From assembly GCA_009773155.1 (NCBI GenBank), contig WOVA01000003.1, forward strand, positions 62,001-126,000: a stretch of 64,000 nucleotides of DNA, given 5' to 3'. The position numbers were made by a program, and so were the translations under genes. Numbering within the stretch: the first letter of the stretch is position 1; every line of letters starts with the position of its first letter. Positions 1-7,601 of the stretch are shown piece by piece. The stretch comes from Elusimicrobiota bacterium. GTDB taxonomy: Bacteria > Elusimicrobiota > Elusimicrobia > Elusimicrobiales > UBA9959. Below the pieces are notes generated by a model. It was given only the letters and a program-made list of their open reading frames with translations, made no database searches and had not been told where the DNA came from.

Positions 1-1
1 C

Positions 2-832
2 GAATGGCCGGGCATGAAGGGTCCCAACTACGACGAAGGGCAGGGCGAGAGGGGCTGCCGCGACCTGGACCACAACAGCGCGCTGGTGCGCGAGGACGCC
101 AAGGTCTTCCTGCGCTGGCTGCGCTACACGATAGGCTTCGACGGCTGGCGCTACGACATGGTCAAAGGCTTCCAGCCGCACAGGATCAAGGATTACAACC
201 GCGCCTCAGCCCCCGGCTTTTCGGTAGGGGAATACTACGACACCAACCGGCAGCTGCTGGTCAATTGGGCGGACGGCACGGCCGACGGCGACAAGTCTGA
301 AGCCTCCACCGTCTTCGATTTCACCACCCGCTACAGCCTGGTCGCCGCGGTCGAGAGCGAACGCTACGATATGCTCAACGATCACGGCCGTCCCTCCGGC
401 TCCATCGGCTGGTGGCCCGGCAAGTCGGTCACCTTCGTGGAGAACCACGACACCTCTCCGCGGGACCCCAAGTTCCTGCAAAACGCCTCACGCGAATACC
501 GCGTGCAGCGCCAGATGGGCTACGCCTATATCCTGACCCATCCGGGCACGCCCAGCGTTTACTGGCCCCATTTCTTCGACTGGGGCTCGGAGTACAGGGC
601 CAAGCTGCAGGGGCTCATAAATCTCCGCAAGTCGGCCGGCATAACCGCCGTCAGCCCGGTGCAGATACTGGCCGCCTATAACGAGCTCTACGCCGCGATG
701 ATAACCGGCCAGAACAAGTATGTCGTACTGAAAATGGGCAAGAACTGGGGCTGGCAGCCCGGTCACGACTGGCGGCTGGAAGCCAGCGGCGAGCGCTGGG
801 CGGTCTGGACCCAGCCCATAACCAGACCCTGA
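2..832 (+). CDS. Alpha-amylase, GH13 plant-type (5' end outside window)
   Basis: Hydrolyses internal alpha-1,4 links of starch or glycogen. The frame is open from base 2, so only the C-terminal part is visible. Conserved GH13 regions are present: GFDGWRYD carries the nucleophile Asp, VGEYY the acid/base Glu, and FVENHD the third catalytic Asp. The stretch GYAYILTHPGTP and the C-terminal end (KYVVLKMG, ERWAVW) look like plant and archaeal type alpha-amylases (GH13_6-like) with their small C-terminal beta domain. It is one of the few plus-strand genes and converges on the aldolase gene across a 64-bp hairpin. Together with glgC and the GH57 enzyme at the far end it suggests alpha-glucan turnover. 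Confidence 0.88.
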   Translation, partial: EWPGMKGPNYDEGQGERGCRDLDHNSALVREDAKVFLRWLRYTIGFDGWRYDMVKGFQPHRIKDYNRASAPGFSVGEYYDTNRQLLVNWADGTADGDKSEASTVFDFTTRYSLVAAVESERYDMLNDHGRPSGSIGWWPGKSVTFVENHDTSPRDPKFLQNASREYRVQRQMGYAYILTHPGTPSVYWPHFFDWGSEYRAKLQGLINLRKSAGITAVSPVQILAAYNELYAAMITGQNKYVVLKMGKNWGWQPGHDWRLEASGERWAVWTQPITRP

Positions 833-837
833 CTGAT

Positions 838-901
838 AGGGGACGCTGATTACTAAATGCCTAATTACGCACAATTAGGCATTTAGTAATCAGCGTCCCC
901 T
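838..901. repeat. 64-bp perfect inverted repeat (29-bp arms, 6-bp loop)
   Basis: Left arm 838-866 and right arm 873-901 are exact reverse complements around the loop ACGCAC. The ends read AGGGGACGCTGATTA and the centre is AT-rich. The element begins 5 bases after the amylase stop. Its right arm contains the stop codon (890-892) and the last codons of the minus-strand aldolase gene. There is no U-tract, so a classical intrinsic terminator is not obvious, although an RNA hairpin between convergent genes could act as one. The GGGGAC ends are shared with the dispersed 27-bp palindromes, so it may be a related REP/MITE-like element. Confidence 0.85.
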
Positions 902-1816
902 TCTATATCTACCGCCTTTCATCCCCTCCAGGTAATCCCTATCCCCCTTCGTAAGAAAGCGGGGCGTCCAGCCCAGCGTGTCCGCGCAGTCGAGTATGTA
1001 AAAAATGGCCGTCAGCACCTCGTTGACCGCGGCCATATCCTTACCGGAACCGTCCAGTTCCGCGGGGCCGCAGTACAGAGCCTGGTCGGGGGAAAGGACA
1101 TTGTCGAGCATGAAGGCCTTTCCCCTGCGTTCCAGCCGCGCCTTGTTATGCGCCGATAGTCCGGCGGCGGGATAGTCCGCGGAAGGATATAGCGGCAGGC
1201 GCAGCGCCGAACGTATCTCCGCGTTGACCCGCAGGGCACGCTCAAGCGCGGCCTCGGACCCCGGCGCGCTGACCACCAGCCCGTGATTGGCGAGAAAAAG
1301 GACCTGCGTGCCGGTGGCCCGCCCGGGCCCGTCCACGGCGCAACAGAGCCGCGCGCCGGGAGGCACGTAATCTATCCAGGCCGCGCCCGGGAAAAGCCGC
1401 GCGGCGGCGGCCCGGCCTTCGGCGGTCATATTCAGGACATTTGCGCAGGCGGAATGAATATGGACCACGGCGGTATTGAGCAGGGCGTGGAAACCGGTCT
1501 CGACTGAAGGTTTCGCTGCGGAGGAGCCCTTTACCGGCAGCGACTGGGCGCAGAGATACTCCAGCAGTTCCCCGTCGTCCATCCGGCAGCCGGCCAGCTG
1601 CCGCTTGATATTGCCGTGATTGACCAGCGCATAGCCGGAAATACCGGTCATCTCCGCCAGGCGCGAACCCGAAGCCTTTATCAGCATGCGCTCGGGACCG
1701 ATCTTTAGCGAGACATTGCCGCCGCCGCCCTGCGTCAGGTCAGGCCCGGCGCCGGCGGCGCGGGCCATGGCGGCCAGGCGGGCGGCGGAATTATCCAGAG
1801 ACGGGTCGAAAGTCAT
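890..1816 (-). CDS. Class II aldolase/adducin family protein (sugar-phosphate aldolase)
   Basis: Member of the zinc-dependent family of fuculose-1-phosphate aldolase, rhamnulose-1-phosphate aldolase and ribulose-5-phosphate 4-epimerase; 308 residues. Visible motifs are the phosphate-binding loop GGGGNVSLK (30-38), Glu106 in KPSVETGFH, zinc ligands His119 and His121 in VVHIHS, and a third ligand His178 in ANHGLVV. Substrate cannot be assigned from sequence. Start ATG overlaps the stop of the recombinase gene (TGATG), so translation is probably coupled. The last codons and stop lie in the hairpin at 838-901, so the native C-terminus may have been replaced. It lacks an encapsulation-type N-terminal helix, so I do not link it to the microcompartment. 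Confidence 0.82.
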   Translation of the reverse strand: MTFDPSLDNSAARLAAMARAAGAGPDLTQGGGGNVSLKIGPERMLIKASGSRLAEMTGISGYALVNHGNIKRQLAGCRMDDGELLEYLCAQSLPVKGSSAAKPSVETGFHALLNTAVVHIHSACANVLNMTAEGRAAAARLFPGAAWIDYVPPGARLCCAVDGPGRATGTQVLFLANHGLVVSAPGSEAALERALRVNAEIRSALRLPLYPSADYPAAGLSAHNKARLERRGKAFMLDNVLSPDQALYCGPAELDGSGKDMAAVNEVLTAIFYILDCADTLGWTPRFLTKGDRDYLEGMKGGRYRRGR

Positions 1817-2736
1817 CAGCCTCCCCTCTTCTTGGGAGAGCGGGGATGGGCCTTTTCGTAGACCTCTTTCAGGCGCTCCAGCGAGACATGGGTGTAGATC
1901 TGCGTGGTTTCCAGGTTCTTATGTCCCAGCATCTCCTGCACCGAACGCAGGTCGCAGCCGTGGTCGAGCAGGTGCGTCGCAAAGGAGTGGCGCAGCGCGT
2001 GCGGGTTGAGGCTGCGGGCGAAGCGGGCCTGCCGCGCCATCTTCTTAATTATCAGCGCCAGGCCATGGCCCGAAAGCCTCCCACCGCGGGCGTTGAGGAA
2101 CAGCGGCCGTGCCGGAGCGCGGACTTCGGGCCGGGACGCCAGGTAGGCGCGCAGGGCCTCCAGCGCCTTATCCCCGACGGGAACCAGGCGCTCTTTGGAT
2201 CCTTTCCCCATGACGCGGGCGAAGCCCGAATAGAAATCCACGTCGCCGATATTGAGCCCGGAGACCTCCGAGCGGCGCAGGCCGGCCGAATAGAGGAGAG
2301 TCAGTAACGCGTAGTCGCGCGGCGCGAGAGGAGTCTTCTTCGACGCCGGGACCGCGCCGGGGGCGTTATAGTCGTAGAGCTTGCGCACCTCTCCCTCGGT
2401 AAGAAAGCGCGGCAGCCGCTTCTCTTTTTTCGGGGCGCGCAACAGCGCGAAAGGGTCGGACTCCAGCTTCCCCTCGGCGATCAGCCAGCGGATGAGAGAA
2501 CGGGCCGAGGAGACCTTCCGGATGATGGTATTGCGCGAGTTCTTCCTGTCCTCCTGCAGCATGGCCATATAAGCGCGCATCAGGTGGCGGTCGAAGCCGG
2601 CGGGAAATTCGGCTCCCTCGGCCTCGGCGTAGGCGGCGAATTCGGCGAGGTCGGAAGCGTAGGCCCGCACCGTATGGCGCGAGAAATTAAGCTGCGACTT
2701 TATGTGGAGCAGGAACCGTTCGATGAGGACCCTCAT
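1816..2736 (-). CDS. Tyrosine recombinase XerC/XerD family
   Basis: Site-specific recombinase of the type that resolves chromosome dimers; 306 residues, the usual Xer length. An N-terminal SAM-like core-binding domain (about 1-100) is followed by the catalytic domain with Arg154 (GLRRSE), Lys178 (GKGSKER), His246 and Arg249 (PHALRHSFATHLL), His272 (LGHKN) and the nucleophile Tyr281 (TQIYTHVS). The frame stays open further upstream, but ATG at 2736 gives the family N-terminus (MRVLIERFLLHIK) and overlaps the preceding stop as TGATG. XerC and XerD cannot be separated here. The topA-xer neighbourhood is common in bacteria and supports a housekeeping role rather than an integron or phage. Confidence 0.9.
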   Translation of the reverse strand: MRVLIERFLLHIKSQLNFSRHTVRAYASDLAEFAAYAEAEGAEFPAGFDRHLMRAYMAMLQEDRKNSRNTIIRKVSSARSLIRWLIAEGKLESDPFALLRAPKKEKRLPRFLTEGEVRKLYDYNAPGAVPASKKTPLAPRDYALLTLLYSAGLRRSEVSGLNIGDVDFYSGFARVMGKGSKERLVPVGDKALEALRAYLASRPEVRAPARPLFLNARGGRLSGHGLALIIKKMARQARFARSLNPHALRHSFATHLLDHGCDLRSVQEMLGHKNLETTQIYTHVSLERLKEVYEKAHPRSPKKRGG

Positions 2737-3260
2737 CAGAAGATCTCCAGCGTGACGTCGAAGGGGGTCTCGTTGAGGACGGCGTTTATAGAGCGGCCCG
2801 ACGCTTCGCCTATCAGCGAGTTGGCTTCCTTCAGGGCGGCCGTCCATTCGCGGAACTTCCCCGGAGGCCAGCCCCAGATTTCTATCTTTTCGCTTTTGGG
2901 GACGTCGCGCGCCAGGAGCTTGCGGAAGCGGCGGGCCTCCTCGTACCCCTCGCGCACCACTATGACGCGCGCCCGGCTGAACTTGCGGATGACCTTGGTC
3001 AGTTTGTTGGTGGCGGTATTGCCGCACTCTACCCAGAGTTCGGGGTAGCCGTCGGGCTCGGTGACCAGCAGGTCGGGGTAGTATTCGAAGCCTTCGGCGG
3101 CGGGCTTTTTGGGTCCGACTTCCAGGACCGGCTCGCGGTCGAAGAACAGCGCCGCGGCCGAGAGGCGCAGGGCCAGGTGGTCCGGCGTCTCCTCGTCGCG
3201 GGCGGCTATCAGCACGCGCCTGTTGCCGCCGTTCAAGTGGAGGTCGCAGCGCAGGTTCAT
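2736..3260 (-). CDS. YaeQ-like protein (PD-(D/E)XK fold)
   Basis: 174-residue protein resembling the YaeQ family: an N-terminal half with DHLALRLSAAALFFDREP, then YPDLLVTEPDGYPELWVECG and a region predicting Lys/Arg-rich strands (RARVIVVREGYEEA). The PDLL ... ELWVEC arrangement recalls the PD-(D/E)XK nuclease core of the family, though catalytic activity of YaeQ proteins is not established. The stop overlaps the xer start (TGATG), and topA ends 41 bases away on the other side, so it is part of the topA-xer operon. Assignment rests on remembered family features. Confidence 0.6.
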   Translation of the reverse strand: MNLRCDLHLNGGNRRVLIAARDEETPDHLALRLSAAALFFDREPVLEVGPKKPAAEGFEYYPDLLVTEPDGYPELWVECGNTATNKLTKVIRKFSRARVIVVREGYEEARRFRKLLARDVPKSEKIEIWGWPPGKFREWTAALKEANSLIGEASGRSINAVLNETPFDVTLEIF

Positions 3261-3300
3261 AAGTCCGTATTTTTCCCGGCGCCGCCGGGCAGCCCCATTT

Positions 3301-5505
3301 CTACCCGGGCTTGTTGGAGGCGATCAGCCGCTCGACTTCTTCGGGCGTGACCGGGTCTATGCTCCGGCACTTGGGAAAGCCGGAGCAGGCCAGGAAGTGT
3401 CCGCGCGCGCTACGCCGCAGCAGCATGGCGTTCTTGCCGCACTTGGAGCAGATCTTCTCGGTCTTGATCGGCGCGAAGTATTCCTGTTTGTTGCCGTCCT
3501 TGTCGAGCGGGATCTTGCCCTTGCACTTGGGGAAGCGCGAGCAGGAGAGGTACTTGCCGAAACGGCTCTCGCGCTGCACCATGGGGCTGAGGCAGAGCGG
3601 GCACTTCTCGCTGGTCTTGACCACGCCGGGGCGCGTGCGCGTCATGTCGGTCTGGGCCTTGGCCAGGCTGGCGGAGAAAGGCCCGTAGAACTCCGTGATG
3701 ACCTCTTTCCACTTGAGAGCGCCATCGGCCACATCGTCGAGCTTATCCTCGATCGAGGCCGTGTAGGAGAGCTCCATGATCTCATGGAAGAAGTCCTTGA
3801 GCTTCTCGGTGACCACCGAGCCGAGCTCGGTTATCAGCAGGCGCTTGTCCTTCTCCCGGTTGATGTAGCCGCGCTCTATGATGGTCTTGATGATGACGGC
3901 GTAGGTGGACGGGCGGCCGATGCCGTGCTTTTCCAGCGTCTTGATGATGCTGGCTTCGTTGTAGTTCGGCGGCGGGCTGGTGCGGTGCGGCCTGGGCGCC
4001 GCCTCCTTAAGCGAGACGATCTCGCCTTCCTTGAGCGGCGGCAGCACGGCCGAATCGTCCTCGTCCTCGTCGCCGGCGACCTCCTGCTCCTTCTCGGCCA
4101 TGTAGACCTTCAGGTAGCCCTCGAACTTCATCGTGCGGCCGGTGGCGCGCAGTACGGCCTGCTGATCCGGGTCGGACACCTCGACTGTGACCGAATCGAA
4201 AACCGCGTCCGCCATCTGGCTGGCGACGAAGCGGTTCCAGATGAGCTCGTAAAGCTTCGCCTGCTCGGCGGTAAGGAACCTGGCGACTTCCGCCGGGCGC
4301 TTGTAGACCGAAGTCGGGTGTATGGCCTCGTGCGCTTCCTGCGCGCCCTTGACCTTCTTAAGGTAAACCGGCGGCTTCTCCGGGGCGAAGTCCTTGCCGT
4401 AGATCTCGGCCACGAATTTGGCGGTCTCGGCCTGCATGTCGGCGGAGACGTTGAACGAGTCCGTGCGCATATAGGTGATAAGACCGGCGCGGTCGCCTTC
4501 CATGTCTACGCCTTCGTAGAGGCTCTGCGCTATGCGCATCGTCCTATCCGACGAGTAGCCGAGCTTATTGTAAGCGTCCTGTTGCAGCGAGCTGGTGATG
4601 AACGGCGGCTTTGGCTTCTGGCGCGCCGTTTTGGCCTCGTGCTTTGAGACTTTCAGCTCGGAGCCGCGCAGCAGCGTGGCGGCCTCGGCGGTATCCTCGA
4701 GCTTCTTGAAAGGCGTGGTGCGGTAGCGGTAGTCCTCGGCGAAGAGCTTGAGCGTTATCGTCTGCTCCACCGGCTGGCCCTTCCAGCGGACCAGGCGGGC
4801 GTCGAAGGACTTTCCGCCCTCCTTCCCCAGGCTGGCGAAGAGCGTGTAATAATCCTCTTCCGTGAAAGCGGCTATTTCCCTGGCGCGCTCGGCCACCAGG
4901 CGCACGGCGACCGACTGCACTCGGCCGGCCGAAAGGCCGCTCTTGACCTTGTCCCAGAGCAGCGGGGAGATCTTATAGCCGACCAGCCGGTCTATGACGC
5001 GGCGGGCCTGCTGGGCGTGTACCAGGTTCATGTCCAGGTCGCGCGGGCTCTTGAGCGCCGCGGCGATGGCGGTCTTGGTGATCTCGTGGAACGAGATGCG
5101 CTTGAACCTGTCCGGCGCGGCGGCTATGACCTTGCTGAGATGCCAGCTGATCGCCTCTCCTTCGCGGTCCGGGTCGGTGGCGAGATAGATGTACTCGGAA
5201 TTTTTAGCGAGCGAGCTGAGCTCCTGGCTGATGCGCTTGGCGCGCTCTATCAGCACGTACTTGGGCTCGAAACCTTTCTCCGGCTCCACGCCCAGTTCGT
5301 CCTTGGGCAGGTCGCGCACGTGGCCGAACGAACTCTTGACGACGTAATTGGCGTCGAGGAAGCGGCCGATGGTCTTCTCCTTGGTTGGAGACTCGACTAT
5401 CACGAGGTATTTGCCGGGGCCTATCCTGGCCTTGGCGGAAGTCTTGGGGGCGGCTTTGGGCTCCGCCTTCGCTGCTTTGGTTTTGTCTTTTTTTTCCTGT
5501 GCCAT
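3301..5505 (-). CDS. topA: DNA topoisomerase I (type IA)
   Basis: Relaxes negatively supercoiled DNA by single-strand passage. The Toprim domain shows Glu38 (VESPTK) and the DxDxE motif at about 111-115 (ATDPDREGEAI). The catalytic Tyr345 sits in GLITYMRTDS. Two C-terminal four-cysteine zinc ribbons follow (CPLC...CSRFPKC and CSKC...CSGFPKC). About 734 residues from the ATG at 5505, which gives an Ala/Lys-rich N-terminal tail; an earlier TTG at 5571 is open but has no good ribosome-binding site. dprA lies immediately upstream, a frequent dprA-topA pairing. Confidence 0.96.
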   Translation of the reverse strand: MAQEKKDKTKAAKAEPKAAPKTSAKARIGPGKYLVIVESPTKEKTIGRFLDANYVVKSSFGHVRDLPKDELGVEPEKGFEPKYVLIERAKRISQELSSLAKNSEYIYLATDPDREGEAISWHLSKVIAAAPDRFKRISFHEITKTAIAAALKSPRDLDMNLVHAQQARRVIDRLVGYKISPLLWDKVKSGLSAGRVQSVAVRLVAERAREIAAFTEEDYYTLFASLGKEGGKSFDARLVRWKGQPVEQTITLKLFAEDYRYRTTPFKKLEDTAEAATLLRGSELKVSKHEAKTARQKPKPPFITSSLQQDAYNKLGYSSDRTMRIAQSLYEGVDMEGDRAGLITYMRTDSFNVSADMQAETAKFVAEIYGKDFAPEKPPVYLKKVKGAQEAHEAIHPTSVYKRPAEVARFLTAEQAKLYELIWNRFVASQMADAVFDSVTVEVSDPDQQAVLRATGRTMKFEGYLKVYMAEKEQEVAGDEDEDDSAVLPPLKEGEIVSLKEAAPRPHRTSPPPNYNEASIIKTLEKHGIGRPSTYAVIIKTIIERGYINREKDKRLLITELGSVVTEKLKDFFHEIMELSYTASIEDKLDDVADGALKWKEVITEFYGPFSASLAKAQTDMTRTRPGVVKTSEKCPLCLSPMVQRESRFGKYLSCSRFPKCKGKIPLDKDGNKQEYFAPIKTEKICSKCGKNAMLLRRSARGHFLACSGFPKCRSIDPVTPEEVERLIASNKPG

Positions 5506-5596
5506 AATATAGTTATGTATTGTATCCTTATTATCCCTTATATAGCAAAATCCCGCGGGGCCATTCTGCAACTATGCGGGGAGCCCGGGGCGTTAT

Positions 5597-6721
5597 CTAT
5601 TCCTGCGGGAAGTATTTGCCGGCGGTCTGGGAGATGAAGCCGAGGGCTTCGAGTTCGAAGATGGCGGCAGCGGCGCGGGGCACGGTCCAGCCCAGCCGCT
5701 CCACCAGCGCGTCCGCCGTGACGCCCTCGTCTTTTGCGGCGGTAACGGTAGCGAAGACCTCGCCGGGGTCGCCGTCCGGCCCGCGGGCCTTGCGGGCGGC
5801 CCGGCGGCGCGCGGTTTTCAGGCCGACCAGGATCTCCGGCGACAGCGCGGCCAGCACGTCGGCGGCGCCCTCCACCGGCGCGGCGCCGTCCTTGAGCAGT
5901 TTGTTAGGCCCGCGGCTCATATCGGAATCGGCCGGACCGGGCAGGGCCAGCACCTCGCGCCCGTATTCCAGGGCGAAGCGGGCGGTTATCAAAGCGCCCG
6001 AGGCAAAGCCTCCCTCTATGACCACGGTAGCCAGCGAGAGCCCGGCAATGATCCTGTTGCGGCGCGGGAAATGGGCGGACATAGGGCCGGAGCCCAGCGG
6101 TAGTTCGCTCAGCACGGCGCCGCCGGTCTCCACGATCTTATCGGCGAGCCCGCGGTTCTCCAGCGGGTAGCAGGAATCGAGTCCCGTACCGACTACGGCC
6201 CAGGTCCGGGCTTCCGCCTTTACCGCGGCCTCATGGCAGATGGTGTCTACTCCCCTGGCCAGGCCGCTGACGACGGTAGCGCCGGCGCCGGCCAGGTCGG
6301 AGGCGATGCGGGTCGCCATGCGGCGGCCGTAAGGCGTGGGAAGGCGGGTGCCGACCATGCCCACGGGGGCGCGGCCCTCGAGTTTTCCCCGCATGTATAT
6401 GACGAGCGGCCTGTCGGCGAGATCTTTGAGCGCGGCCGGGTATTCAGGGGTACCGTCGAAAACCACCGCTATCCCCATGGACGAGCAGCGGGAGAGTTCC
6501 TTTTCGGGGTCGTGCGCGGCGGCCTCCTTCAGGGCGCGCTGAGCGCCGGTGAAGGTGAGCCCGCCTTCCGCCGCCAGGTCCCAGGGCGAGACACGCAGCG
6601 CCTCCTGCGCGCTGCCGTAGAGGCTTATCAGGCGCATCGCCCAATCCCCCCTCAGGCAGGCCGCGGCGTTGAGACGCAGCCTGGCGGCTTTCTCGGCGTC
6701 GGTAATGGTCTCTATGGGCAC
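5597..6721 (-). CDS. dprA: DNA-processing protein DprA (Smf)
   Basis: Loads RecA onto incoming single-stranded DNA in natural transformation. 374 residues: an N-terminal SAM-like region (1-75), the Rossmann-like DprA domain (about 80-290) with VGTRLPTPYG, SGLARGVDT and HFPRRNRIIAGLS, and a C-terminal winged-helix-like domain (about 310-370, ADALVERLGW...LEALGFI). The start is GTG (6719-6721) preceded by an AAGGGT-like site. It sits between a LysM-protein gene and topA, all on the same strand, with comM two genes upstream; together they suggest at least part of a competence apparatus. Confidence 0.94.
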   Translation of the reverse strand: MPIETITDAEKAARLRLNAAACLRGDWAMRLISLYGSAQEALRVSPWDLAAEGGLTFTGAQRALKEAAAHDPEKELSRCSSMGIAVVFDGTPEYPAALKDLADRPLVIYMRGKLEGRAPVGMVGTRLPTPYGRRMATRIASDLAGAGATVVSGLARGVDTICHEAAVKAEARTWAVVGTGLDSCYPLENRGLADKIVETGGAVLSELPLGSGPMSAHFPRRNRIIAGLSLATVVIEGGFASGALITARFALEYGREVLALPGPADSDMSRGPNKLLKDGAAPVEGAADVLAALSPEILVGLKTARRRAARKARGPDGDPGEVFATVTAAKDEGVTADALVERLGWTVPRAAAAIFELEALGFISQTAGKYFPQE

Positions 6722-6731
6722 GGTAAGACCC

Positions 6732-7577
6732 TTATTTCTTCTTTACGGCCAGACCCTTGTAGACGGAGCTGTTAGCGTCCAGGACGCGCGCCTTCAGGTC
6801 GCGGCCGCCGGAAGAAAGAACTTCCAGCAGGGCGACGCGCTGTATCTCGGTGCCGGCGATCTTGCCGTCGCGGGTCACGGTGGAGCCGATTTTGTAGGCC
6901 TCCAGGTAATCGCCGGCCTTGCACATCACGCCGGAACGCATCATGACCGAGACCGTCGCGCCGGTGAAAGAAAGCCCGTCATCGTCGGAGTCCCCGTTCT
7001 CGAGGCCGGCGATCTCCCCGTCCGCTCTCCAGTCCGGCCCGGCCAGTTTTGTCGGCAGGAAGGAACCCCACTCTTTCTGGTCCTCGGGCATCTCCTCGGA
7101 GAGGTCCGGCAGTTTCTGATAGGAACCTGAGGGGACACCATTCTGCATGGTGTCCCTGGCGGGCCGGACGGCGGGTGCCGGAGCGGCCGCGGGCGGGGCG
7201 GCGGGTGCAGCGGTGACACTATGCGGCATGGTGTCACCGGCCTCGGCGGGAGGAGCCGTTATCTCCTCCACCTGTTCGGGTATAACAGGCGCCGCGGCCC
7301 TGATCTCGTCGGTCAGGCCCGGTATGACCAGCTCCCACTGCGGCAGTATGAGGTCCGGATTGGAGACCAGTCCCATGTTCGCGTTGTATATCCGCCCCCA
7401 CTTGAAAGGGTCGGCGTAATACCTGGAGGACAGGTCCCAGAGAGTGTCGCCATCCACCACCTGATGCCGCTTGGTGACTTTCAGCACCCCGGCGCCCTGC
7501 CGGGCCGCCTCCTGCGCGGCCGCGAAAACCGGCGCCAGCGCCAGCACCGCGGAAATTATCATTATCTTCATCTTCAT
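6732..7577 (-). CDS. Secreted LysM-domain protein
   Basis: 281 residues with a signal peptide (MKMKIMIISAVLALAPVFAAA) and a LysM domain at about 37-87 (HQVVDGDTLWDLSSRYYAD ... WELVIPG), expected to bind peptidoglycan in the periplasm. A low-complexity linker carries two in-frame copies of the dispersed palindrome (reading GDTMPHSVT and RDTMQNGVP). The C-terminal domain (about 190-281) with TGATVSVMMRSG and a run of short strands is not recognised. It lies between comM and dprA with gaps of 24 and 10 bases, so it is probably co-transcribed. No partner can be named. Confidence 0.8.
   Translation of the reverse strand: MKMKIMIISAVLALAPVFAAAQEAARQGAGVLKVTKRHQVVDGDTLWDLSSRYYADPFKWGRIYNANMGLVSNPDLILPQWELVIPGLTDEIRAAAPVIPEQVEEITAPPAEAGDTMPHSVTAAPAAPPAAAPAPAVRPARDTMQNGVPSGSYQKLPDLSEEMPEDQKEWGSFLPTKLAGPDWRADGEIAGLENGDSDDDGLSFTGATVSVMMRSGVMCKAGDYLEAYKIGSTVTRDGKIAGTEIQRVALLEVLSSGGRDLKARVLDANSSVYKGLAVKKK
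7131..7157. repeat. 27-bp palindromic element inside LysM gene (copy 1)
   Basis: Arms GGGGACACC and GGTGTCCC around ATTCTGCAT. Read on the minus strand in the host gene as RDTMQNGVP, with no frame disruption. It lies in a non-conserved Ala/Pro-rich linker. Confidence 0.85.
7211..7239. repeat. 27-bp palindromic element inside LysM gene (copy 2)
   Basis: Arms CGGTGACAC (7211-7219) and GTGTCACCG (7231-7239) around a TATGCGGCATG core. Relative to consensus, GGGGAC has become GGTGAC and the partner GTCCCC has become GTCACC, a compensatory G:C to T:A change. It is read as GDTMPHSVT in the host protein, 54 bases from copy 1. Confidence 0.83.
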
Positions 7578-7601
7578 TTCCTCCGGACTCCGTTATTTTG
7601 C

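Noticed and set aside
890-1816. Class II aldolase as part of the microcompartment pathway
   Set aside because: Fuculose/rhamnulose-type compartments exist, but this gene is over 30 kb away, has no targeting helix, and sits in the topA-xer operon.
1816-3027. 403-codon version of the Xer gene
   Set aside because: The extra N-terminus overlaps the YaeQ-like gene in another frame; ATG 2736 gives the normal Xer start and a TGATG junction.
3109-4647. 512-codon plus-strand frame opposite topA
   Set aside because: Antisense shadow; topA motifs are intact on the other strand.
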